A stretch of 63,799 bases of DNA. Origin: JBJXGE01 sp046154185 (GTDB lineage: Bacteria; Planctomycetota; UBA8108; UBA1146; JAJFFE01). Positions 1 through 7,357 of the stretch are shown one piece after another. The position numbers and the translations under genes were made by a program. Position 1 is the first letter of the stretch; every line of letters begins with the position of its first letter. The DNA is taken from assembly GCA_046154185.1 (NCBI GenBank), contig JBJXGE010000069.1:1-63799 (forward strand), in the 5' to 3' direction. Below the pieces are notes generated by a model, which had not been told where the DNA came from, did not search any database, and saw nothing but the letters and a program-made list of their open reading frames with translations.

Positions 1-127
1 TCCACAACCCCAGGACGAAACCCGCCGCCTGACACACCACGCACAGGCAGATGGCTCACTTTAACCCGACACTCGATGGCTCAATTTAACCCGACACCGA
101 TGGCTCAATATGCCCGAGCTCCTGACA
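1..127. mobile_element. End of an IS21-like insertion sequence (rest lies outside the window)
   Basis: Three near-identical subterminal repeats beginning GATGGCTCA and continuing (C/A)TTTAACCCGACAC occur at 50, 75 and 99, spaced 25 and 24 bases. Multiple spaced repeats of this kind inside a terminus are typical of IS21-family (istA/istB) elements. The last copy runs into CTCCTGACA ending at 127; read on the minus strand the tip is TGTCAGGAGC, matching the TG...CA tips of the family. The boundary is set by the adjacent GNAT gene, whose reading is normal up to 128 and meaningless beyond. No transposase gene lies inside the window. Confidence 0.65.
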
Positions 128-547
128 TGCGTTTTCCGGCATCACCAACGCAATCACCCGCCGCAAGCCGAGCCGCCCGAACGCGTACTCAAGAATTGCT
201 CGACCAGCTTCGGTTGCGAAGCCGCTCCCCCAGTGGGCCGGCAGCAGACGATAGCCGATATCCACTTCCCGCAACTCCGGCAAGCGCTTCAACCCGGCGA
301 ACCCGATGATGGCTCCACTTGCTTTGTGGACGCACGCCCACCGCCCGAACCCGTGTTCACGGTAGTCCGCCAGCGTGTGCGACCGCAGCACCTCGGCCGC
401 ATCCTCGACGCTGGCAAATCCGCCGCCCGGATCGCACGTGTACCGGATCACAGCGGGATCGCTCCCGAGAAGGTAGAACGCCGCCACGTCCCCCGCCTCA
501 AACTCGCGGAGGAGCAGTCGGTCCGTTTCGAGGATATGCCTCCCCAT
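86..547 (-). pseudogene. GNAT N-acetyltransferase truncated by the IS21-like element
   Basis: The reading frame starting MGRHILETDRLLLREF is a RimJ/RimL-type GNAT acetyltransferase, which uses acetyl-CoA to acetylate an amino group. Beta strands and the acetyl-CoA loop region (LLPAHWGSGFATEAGRAI, a relaxed Q/RxxGxG/A) are present. The sequence follows the family to VMPENA, where relatives go on to an ENxxSxRVxEKLGF helix and a last strand. Here, at base 127, it changes to CQELGHIEPSVSG, which is IS terminus translated in frame, and stops. About 30 residues of the fold are lost, so the product is probably inactive. The start at 547 is chosen because homology begins there; a longer reading to 637 has no support. 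Confidence 0.7.
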
Positions 548-1469
548 AGTCAGAAGCCTTCTATGGCCGAACGACGATTCGACACTTCCGTCCATCCACA
601 GTTGGACGGTCCAATCCCACTCGAGGCGCGCATCCATACGTGCGCGGAAATCGTGGCGCTAGATGCGGATCTTCGTCGCTCTCGACGCACAGATCGGCAA
701 ATCGAGGGATCGTCGTCCGCAGTATGTCTCCGCGCACCTAAGGCGGCGGCGCTTTTCGGCGCGGAGCGACATAGCTTCGCTTGCCGACCGTCTCCACGGC
801 TTCTATCTGACAGAAGAACGGTCGAACAGGTCAAAACTTGTGGTGTCGCCAATGCGTGAAAATCTGGGCGGTTTCAGTCGTCACACGCCATTCGCTAGGG
901 TTCTTTGTCTCTCGCCAACGCAGAACCTGCCGACGAACATAATTGATAGTTGCCATCACGGCGTCCTGCTAGCCCTTGGACGAAATCCTGGCGCACTCGT
1001 CGAGATCGAGCTGAGCTTGGTTCTTGCTCGCACTGGGCTTCGTGGACATTGGAATGAGACTGACGAACGTCGTCGGCCCCTAATAGGGCGAGTTCATTAT
1101 CGGTTTCTCGAAGAACTCGTTGACCTTACCACCCTGTCTTAATGTCGTTGCTGCTCTGAACGCGACGACTTCGGGTTTGGAATCGGTGGCGCGGTCGCCA
1201 AACTCCATAAGGCTTCACCGCAGCCCGCTATGCCGCAGTCTCGGAAAAGCCTGCAGGGGCGTCAAGACGAGACCCATTTGGTAAGACACACACATCAACT
1301 AGCCGGTGCGCGCCGCCATTGCGAGCGGAATATGAAAAATGCATCCTGACGCGACGCCGGCAGTGTCGATCATCGGATTTGGGCAGAAGCGGTGGTGTTC
1401 GACAGCACGCTCAAGTACGTAGCCATCGAACCAAGCTAGTCGACAGGAATATCGCCTCTAGCAGCGGGC
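548..1469. other. Gene-poor stretch, nothing recognised
   Basis: About 920 bases between the truncated acetyltransferase and the helicase. Open frames exist on both strands, but their translations are Arg/Ser-rich without domain character. No RNA gene or clear repeat was seen. The stretch may be decayed sequence flanking the insertion. Confidence 0.4.
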
Positions 1470-4400
1470 TTGCCTCGCTCAACTCGGAGAAACGATGCAG
1501 CCATTATTCTGGGTCTATCGCAAATGACCGCAGCTTCGGCCGATCACGCGCTTGCGCTGCAAATATTCTCCACCGCGCCCACGACGGACGCTGCGACCTT
1601 CGACGTCCGGCTCCGTTTCCCTCTGCTCCGGCCTGCGGCCACGCGCGACCACTACGACCTGCATCGTGCTGCACTCGAGTGGAGCCTCGCTGAACCGATC
1701 ATTATCCAGTCCGCCGAGGACGTGAAATCGCGGGCCGACTGGAAGGGACGCATCGAGCCCTACGAGCATCAAGTAAAGAACCTCTTCACGTTCTGTCGTC
1801 GCCTGCCAGTGACGCTCATCGCCGACGACGTGGGTCTCGGCAAGACAATCAGCGCCGGACTCATCATCGCCGAGCTGCTCGCGCGACGGCGCGTGCGCCG
1901 AGTGCTCGTGCTCGCGCCATCGATCCTGCTTCCACAATGGCGCGAAGAGATGGAATCCAAATTCGGAATTCGCGCACGCGAAGTGAAGGGGAACGAACTT
2001 GATACGGAGATAAGTCGACCGTCCGAAGCAAACATCATCATCACGACCTACGAAACTGCGCGTGCACGCCTCGATCGGCTGCGGCCGGACGCGTTTGAGA
2101 TGCTCGTGCTCGACGAGGCGCATCGACTTCGCAACCTGTACGGAACGAATGCGGGCCCTCCCGTGTTCGCGCAGGCGGTGCGGCGCGCGCTTGAGGAGCG
2201 CCAATTTCGTTACGTGCTGATGCTGACGGCGACGCCGATTCAGAACCGCTTGTGGGACATGTACTCGCTGATCGATTGCCTCGCTGTCGCTCGCGGACAC
2301 CCGAACCCGCTCGGTGATCCGAAGAACTTCAAGGCGCGCTACATCGCACCAGATCGAAACAATCAGGCGCGAAAGCTCCAGCCAAAGTACGCCGAGGAGT
2401 TTCGCGGAATCTTGCGCCAGTATGTGGTCCGAACGCGACGAGGTGACGCGCGGCTCGTGTTTCCGGAGCGCAAAGTAGCGACGGACGCGGTGAGACCGAG
2501 AGAAAAAGACGAAGCCACGCTCCAGTTGGTACAGAGAGTCGTGCAGGACCTAAACGCCCTCGCGCAAACCTCCGTGCTTCAGGCTGCCGTCAGCAGCCCT
2601 GAGGCACTCGCGGCGCAGCTCGAGAACATGGGAAAGAACAGGACTGTGCGAATGGACGCCGTCCTGGAAGCGCGCCGTATCGCCGACGCGCCCGGACTCA
2701 CTGCAAAACTTGAACGCGTCGCCCGGTTCGTGAGTCAACTTCGGGGAGAGCGACCCGACGACTGGCGCCTCGTGGTCTTTACTACCCGCAAAGAGACCCA
2801 GCGCGCGATCGTCCAACACCTGCGCGGCACTGGCGTCTCGGTCGGAACTATCGATGGCGAAAACCCGCGCGGGCGTCAAGACGCCATCGAAGGATTTCGT
2901 GCGGACCCTCCACGGTATCACGTGATCGTCTCGACTGACGCCGGCGCCGAAGGCGTGAACCTTCAGGCGGGCAATATCGTCGTGAACTACGACTTGCCTT
3001 GGAACCCGATGAAGGTCGAACAGCGAATCGGCCGCGTTCAACGGCTCGGGTCGAAACACGCACACGTGATCGTTCAGAATTTTGTACTTGCTGGTTCGTA
3101 CGAACATCACATCGTGGCAACGCTGCTCGAGAAACTCCAAGTGATCGCGCAAACCGTTGGTGACATCGAGGCGCTACTCGAAGCTGTGGACATGGACGAA
3201 GAGGACGGAGACAAGAGCCTTGAAGCGCGAATTCGCGAGCTCGTGCTTCTTGCGCTGCGCGGCCAAGACGTCAGCGTTGCGACGCAGCGCGCGGTCGAGA
3301 GCATCAAAGAGGCGAAACGGCTGCACGAGAGTCAGAGTCAGGAACTCGATGCCACGCTCGGGCGCTGCGACGAGCTGCACGAGATAGGTCCGCGCATGCC
3401 GAAGATTGAGCGAGTCAAACCGAGCATGCCGGTTCGAGACTTCGTGCTCGCGACCCTGCGCGCGATGGGAGGCATCGTCGGCGAGACGAAGCCCGATCTA
3501 TTCTTGATGAACCGCGCCGAGGATCCGTCGACGGTCTTCACTTTTTCGGAGGATGTCCATCGTCGCGAAACTCAGGACGGTTATTTCTCCGGCCGCTCCC
3601 CACTTTTGTACGTGCCGGGTCATCGCGACTTCGAGCGCCACACTCAACACTGGGTGGAAAATCACGCGCTATTCACTGAGACGGATCAGGCGCCCGATCC
3701 GGAAGTCATCGAAGGCGTCGTTCGGGACTGGTGCGCGAGATTTCCCGGCGTCGAGCTCGAGAAGTCGAGCGTCGGAGTCGGATGGGCTGGATTCGAAGGC
3801 ACGGCGCTGTGCCGCGCGAAGGTCGTTAACGCAGTCGACAGCTACGAATGCTTGTTCGATGTACGAATCGAGGACTCGTGCGAGCACGCGGCGAAGTTAC
3901 AGTCGAAACCGGACAGCCCAGAGACGCGACCGCCAGACAGTTCGAGGTCCATATCGGCTCTTGACGCGGTCGAGCGCGGCCGCCGAATTCAAGAACTGTC
4001 AAAGCTGCTACGCCCTGCCGCAATGCAGGAAGCGCCGGGTCGACCGACGGCGTCGACTCGCGTAGCGCCGATGGCGCCGGACGAGCGTGATATCGGCACG
4101 CTCGCGCCGACTGTCCGCGGTTTGGTGGAGGCTGCCGTGCGAGTCCGGGACGATATCAAGGAGTTCAGACGTTTTTACGGACTGCGATTGATGGAGGAGT
4201 TGCAGCAGGCCGGGAATGACCCACGCCGAGTGAAAAAGGTGCGGGACGACTTCGACCCAATCTGCTATGCGGAGGTCGTGGGGGCGAGCGGGAAGATGCG
4301 CAAACGGTGGGTCGCGGGCGTGCAAATCCGAGTGGATGGAGCGGCGGCATACACGACCGATATCCCGATAGCGCCGGACGGTTGTTCGATGGCGCACGAG

Positions 4401-5675
4401 CCGGACACGGCCGAGTGTGCGATCACGCGGCGCCGCATACCGGCTTTCGCGCTCGGGACGTGTTCCGTCTCCGGTGGTCGTGGACTTCGTCACATGATGA
4501 CCTCGTCTGCGCGATCGCAGCGAACGATGCTTCCGGTGCACGCTAAGACTTGCGAGGAGACCGGTAGCAAATTTCATCCCGACGAAGTCGCGCAGTGTGC
4601 AGTGACCGGCCGGACCACGGATGCCGCGCTGCTCGTGGAATCGGCGGTCTCTGGTAAACGCGCGCTCGATCGTGCGCTCGTAGCTTGCGAATTTTCTAGA
4701 TTGCGCGCGCTTCCGAACGAAGTCGTCACGAGCGAAGTGTCCGGCAAGAAGCTGCTCGAGCCGAATGCGGCGCGGTCGGCCGTATCGGGCGTTCTCGGTG
4801 ACCGAAGCGAGTTCGTTCGATGCGACGTCTCGCAAGCGTGGCTACTGCCGCGGGAATCGGGCCAGTCGTCTGTTTCGGGCAGGGTCGTCCGCGCAGAGTT
4901 GCTCCGACCATCTGATAAGAGTCCATCGCGACACGGCGTCGATGACGAAATCGTGACTTGCTCTGCCACCGGGAAGCGCTTGCTCATCGACGAAGTGGTC
5001 CGCTCCGATCAGTCGCGTCGGCAATTCGATCGTGACCTGGCTGCCAAGTCGGAGATATCGGGTCGTGTCGGCGCTCCGGATGAGTTCGACGTGTGCACAG
5101 TGAGCGGGAAGCGATGCCTGGATGACGAACTGTCTACGTGCGGAGAGTCGGGGCGACGAGCGCTTCGGGATCACCTCGTTGTCAGCGCCGTCTCGCGCCG
5201 GCTGATACATCCTGATTTCGTCGAGCGTTCCGCGAAATGCTCTCAGCCGGCGGGAAAGTCTGAAATTCGCCATTGCGATTGGACTGGGACGGTCCTTTTG
5301 CCTAGCGAGCTGGTTCAGTGCAAACTGACCGGGCTCGAGTTCGACGCCGATCTGGTGCCTGGGAAAACCCAAGCGCTCGATGCTTTGCTTCGATTGTTGC
5401 GTCGGGGTGATGACGAACCGGTTGATTCCGAACTCGCCGAGTCGGTCCGCAGAATGCACGATCCGCGACTCAAGAACCTTCGGTCGATCCGCTCGGAACG
5501 GTCGCCGTCGGGGAAGCTCATCGCCGCTTGCGGAACGGTCCTTCGGTTCTGGCCGCCCGGTCGCGACTGGCTCCTCTTCATCGTGTCGGGGAAGTCGAAT
5601 GACGTGCTTGGAAGCGTCGCTCGATGCCGGCGAACGTCGACGGGCGCGCTCGCGTCGTTTGAGACAGCGGAGTGA
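1470..5675 (+). CDS. SNF2/HepA-like superfamily 2 helicase with C-terminal Cys/Ser repeat array
   Basis: A 1401-residue ATP-dependent DNA or RNP translocase. Helicase motifs are in order: Walker A ADDVGLGKT (about residues 116-124), DEAH box LDEAHRLRN, motif III MLTATPIQNRLWD, then the C-terminal RecA domain with STDAGAEGVNLQAGN and the arginine-finger motif QRIGRVQRLGSKH. The long spacer between the domains resembles RapA/HepA and DISARM DrmD-type helicases more than eukaryotic SNF2. Residues about 980-1300 form an unusual array of roughly 18-20 residue repeats (separate entry). The start is uncertain: ATG at 1470 or at 1524 (MTAASADH); homology is convincing only from about residue 40. A PD-(D/E)XK-like protein is encoded convergently 31 bases downstream. 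The setting beside an insertion sequence suggests a mobile or defence-associated gene, but this is inference. Confidence 0.85.
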   Translation: MPRSTRRNDAAIILGLSQMTAASADHALALQIFSTAPTTDAATFDVRLRFPLLRPAATRDHYDLHRAALEWSLAEPIIIQSAEDVKSRADWKGRIEPYEHQVKNLFTFCRRLPVTLIADDVGLGKTISAGLIIAELLARRRVRRVLVLAPSILLPQWREEMESKFGIRAREVKGNELDTEISRPSEANIIITTYETARARLDRLRPDAFEMLVLDEAHRLRNLYGTNAGPPVFAQAVRRALEERQFRYVLMLTATPIQNRLWDMYSLIDCLAVARGHPNPLGDPKNFKARYIAPDRNNQARKLQPKYAEEFRGILRQYVVRTRRGDARLVFPERKVATDAVRPREKDEATLQLVQRVVQDLNALAQTSVLQAAVSSPEALAAQLENMGKNRTVRMDAVLEARRIADAPGLTAKLERVARFVSQLRGERPDDWRLVVFTTRKETQRAIVQHLRGTGVSVGTIDGENPRGRQDAIEGFRADPPRYHVIVSTDAGAEGVNLQAGNIVVNYDLPWNPMKVEQRIGRVQRLGSKHAHVIVQNFVLAGSYEHHIVATLLEKLQVIAQTVGDIEALLEAVDMDEEDGDKSLEARIRELVLLALRGQDVSVATQRAVESIKEAKRLHESQSQELDATLGRCDELHEIGPRMPKIERVKPSMPVRDFVLATLRAMGGIVGETKPDLFLMNRAEDPSTVFTFSEDVHRRETQDGYFSGRSPLLYVPGHRDFERHTQHWVENHALFTETDQAPDPEVIEGVVRDWCARFPGVELEKSSVGVGWAGFEGTALCRAKVVNAVDSYECLFDVRIEDSCEHAAKLQSKPDSPETRPPDSSRSISALDAVERGRRIQELSKLLRPAAMQEAPGRPTASTRVAPMAPDERDIGTLAPTVRGLVEAAVRVRDDIKEFRRFYGLRLMEELQQAGNDPRRVKKVRDDFDPICYAEVVGASGKMRKRWVAGVQIRVDGAAAYTTDIPIAPDGCSMAHEPDTAECAITRRRIPAFALGTCSVSGGRGLRHMMTSSARSQRTMLPVHAKTCEETGSKFHPDEVAQCAVTGRTTDAALLVESAVSGKRALDRALVACEFSRLRALPNEVVTSEVSGKKLLEPNAARSAVSGVLGDRSEFVRCDVSQAWLLPRESGQSSVSGRVVRAELLRPSDKSPSRHGVDDEIVTCSATGKRLLIDEVVRSDQSRRQFDRDLAAKSEISGRVGAPDEFDVCTVSGKRCLDDELSTCGESGRRALRDHLVVSAVSRRLIHPDFVERSAKCSQPAGKSEIRHCDWTGTVLLPSELVQCKLTGLEFDADLVPGKTQALDALLRLLRRGDDEPVDSELAESVRRMHDPRLKNLRSIRSERSPSGKLIAACGTVLRFWPPGRDWLLFIVSGKSNDVLGSVARCRRTSTGALASFETAE
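4400..5365 (+). repeat. Degenerate Cys/Ser repeat array in the helicase C-terminus
   Basis: At protein level a unit of about 18-20 residues recurs some 16-18 times, with a core like C-x-V-(S/T)-G-(K/R)-x-L-x(3)-(D/E)-x-V-x-x-(C/S). Examples are CAVTGRTTD, SAVSGKRAL, SEVSGKKLL, CSATGKRLL, CTVSGKRCL and CKLTGLEFD. The first position is Cys in some units and Ser in others. The Cys-x-x-(S/T)-G spacing is reminiscent of half a zinc ribbon or knuckle, so some units may pair to bind zinc and others may have lost it. No function is assigned. Confidence 0.65.
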
Positions 5676-5706
5676 GTGGGCTCGTGCGTGCAATCGTTCG
5701 GAGAGA

Positions 5707-6198
5707 CTAGCGGACGTCCGGTGTTGCAGGCGCGCTGACGTCTCGCGGCGCAGACTCGACGCCTAGTTGTTTTCCCCTTCGCATGTCATCGGGCGAGATT
5801 CGCTTCTTGAACTCGAACTGCTGGCGGTAATCGGCCACGTCCCAGCGCCACGCCTCCTGAAGCTGGTAAGCCGAGTCGTAGAGTAGCCACACCAAGACGT
5901 CCCAATCGTAGTTCTTGGGCTTAGCCACCAACGTAACTGTACTTCCGCGCCTGCCGCTCGGACGGTTTGCTTTTACTTGGACGCGCAATCCCGCCCACTC
6001 GAAGTCGTGGCCTTTGGCTACGACCGCACGATCGTGCATCTGGTCGGCGTACTCGTCGTCGGAGAGACCCAAGAGTTTCGCAGCGTCGTACTCCGAAATG
6101 GCCGACGTCACGCTCGGAGCGTTTCCGAAGCGCTCTTGCCACTGACGCGCAACTTTCACAAGGCGTCGTCGTAGTTGATCACCATCGTAGCTGACCAT
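5707..6198 (-). CDS. PD-(D/E)XK nuclease-like small protein
   Basis: 163 residues from ATG at 6198, which has GGAAAG about 10 bases upstream; an in-frame ATG at 6255 would add 19 residues. The N-terminal helical part (YDAAKLLGLSDDEYADQM) leads into GHDFEWAGLRVQVKANRPSG. An acidic residue followed after a short hairpin by QxK is the active-site pattern of several PD-(D/E)XK restriction-like folds (D...Q-V-K). It is followed by VTLVAKPKNYDWDVLVWLLYD, a strand with further acidic residues. The gene is convergent with the helicase. Whether it is an active nuclease is inference; it could be a DNA-binding relative of the fold. Confidence 0.5.
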   Translation of the reverse strand: MVSYDGDQLRRRLVKVARQWQERFGNAPSVTSAISEYDAAKLLGLSDDEYADQMHDRAVVAKGHDFEWAGLRVQVKANRPSGRRGSTVTLVAKPKNYDWDVLVWLLYDSAYQLQEAWRWDVADYRQQFEFKKRISPDDMRRGKQLGVESAPRDVSAPATPDVR

Positions 6199-6255
6199 TC
6201 GTCTATCGCTTTCCGGGGCACCGATCACAGGCATCGGTGACGTCCTTGCATTCAA

Positions 6256-6565
6256 GGATCTTGCGCGCGAAGAAGAAGCCGACCACGTGCATTCAGTCAG
6301 CCTTGTCTATCTGCCGCGGCTCGGGGATATCCGGCGCCTTGCCATCATGATCGAGCCAAAAAACGCCCGGCATTCCAGAGAAGCAAGTATGCGAGCAATC
6401 GATCACGGCGTGCGATCAAGTTCGCACCGCTCGCGTTGACATCACCGCGAGAGAGTTTTTGCGCAAGCCCCGCGACCGCTGGGCTTCGTTCGGCCGCAGT
6501 AGCTGATCACACAAACACTTAAATCGACGCTGGCGCCGCTCTAGCGGCGCTCCCAGCTCCTAGAT
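6256..6565. other. Intergenic stretch before the imuA operator
   Basis: No gene is recognised here. It separates the accessory helicase/nuclease region from the SOS-type operon. Confidence 0.4.
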
Positions 6566-6580
6566 GTTCGCCTTTTGTTA
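6566..6580 (+). promoter_or_regulatory. LexA-type box upstream of imuA (GTTC-N7-GTTA)
   Basis: GTTC GCCTTTT GTTA lies 98 bases before the imuA start. It is part of the 17-nt string GATGTTCGCCTTTTGTT (6563-6579) that recurs exactly before dnaE2 at 20787-20803. The GTTC-N7-GTTC direct repeat is the known alphaproteobacterial LexA operator; here the second half has one mismatch. A -10-like TATTCT follows at about 6584. The recurrence at two loci of one DNA-damage system is the main support. Confidence 0.6.
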
Positions 6581-6677
6581 GGTTATTCTGTCGACCGTCC
6601 ATTCTCCCCCACCGACGCGAAACGCCGCGGGCGATCGCATATGGGAAAGCACCGCATCATCGCATGGGAGCCATCAC

Positions 6678-7322
6678 ATGGGAGCCATTGAGAAACTCGC
6701 CGCGCACACCAATAAGGATGTCTGGCGCGCCTCGAGCGCGGTCGGCGCGCGCGCGACCTCGCGCGGCTGGGGGCTCGATGCGCTCGCGGGCCGGCTCGTC
6801 GAGCTGTCGGCGCACGACGCGAGCGCGACGCTCACCATCATCATCGCACTCGTGCGCGAGGCGCAGCTGCGGCGCGAACTCGCGGTGTGGATCGGCCTCG
6901 AGTCGACGGTGTTTCATGCCGGCGACGCGGCGGAGAGCGGCGTCGATCTCGATCGTTTGCCGGTCGTGCGACTCAGCGCGCCGGAGTCGATTCCGATCGC
7001 CGCCGACTTGCTCGTGCGCTCGGGCGCCTTCGCGCTCGTCGTGCTCGATCTCGCGGGTGCGCACGACGGCGGCGACCTGCGCCTCGCGATGCAAACGCGA
7101 CTCGTCGGGCTCGCGCATCATCACGCAACAGCGATCGTCTGCCTCACCGCGCGCGAGCGCGCGCTGCCATCGCTCGGTTCGCTCGTGTCGCTGCGCGCCG
7201 AGGCGCGCCATCGCCGACTCAGCGACGGCCGCTTCGCGTGCGAGATCGACATCATCAAAGACAAACGCGGCGCGGCAAGCAAACACACGGAGCTGTGTCG
7301 GGGGCCGGATGGGTTGTGCTGA
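6678..7322 (+). CDS. imuA: ImuA, RecA-like translesion synthesis accessory protein
   Basis: 214 residues resembling ImuA (SulA/RecA-like) of the ImuA-ImuB-DnaE2 mutasome, which helps the error-prone polymerase reach damaged DNA. It shows the degenerate RecA-like core without an intact Walker A: GWGLDALAGRLVEL, LRRELAVWIGLEST, DLDRLPVVRLSAPES and the strand FALVVLDLAG. The start is ATG 6678, preceded by GGGAG at 9 bases. The string ATGGGAGCCAT occurs at both 6664 and 6678, a 14-bp partial duplication, and only the second ATG is in the ImuA frame. A LexA-type box lies upstream. The AlbA/ATPase gene follows after 35 bases and imuB comes next, so the usual imuA-imuB adjacency is broken. Conservation of the family is low, and context carries much of this call. 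Confidence 0.7.
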   Translation: MGAIEKLAAHTNKDVWRASSAVGARATSRGWGLDALAGRLVELSAHDASATLTIIIALVREAQLRRELAVWIGLESTVFHAGDAAESGVDLDRLPVVRLSAPESIPIAADLLVRSGAFALVVLDLAGAHDGGDLRLAMQTRLVGLAHHHATAIVCLTARERALPSLGSLVSLRAEARHRRLSDGRFACEIDIIKDKRGAASKHTELCRGPDGLC

Positions 7323-7357
7323 GGGTTGGGCGTACACACTCGTTGGAGCAGTTCGTG

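Noticed and set aside
663..1142. 159-codon frame between the GNAT fragment and the helicase
   Set aside because: No ribosome site, no domain character and irregular composition; treated as noncoding.
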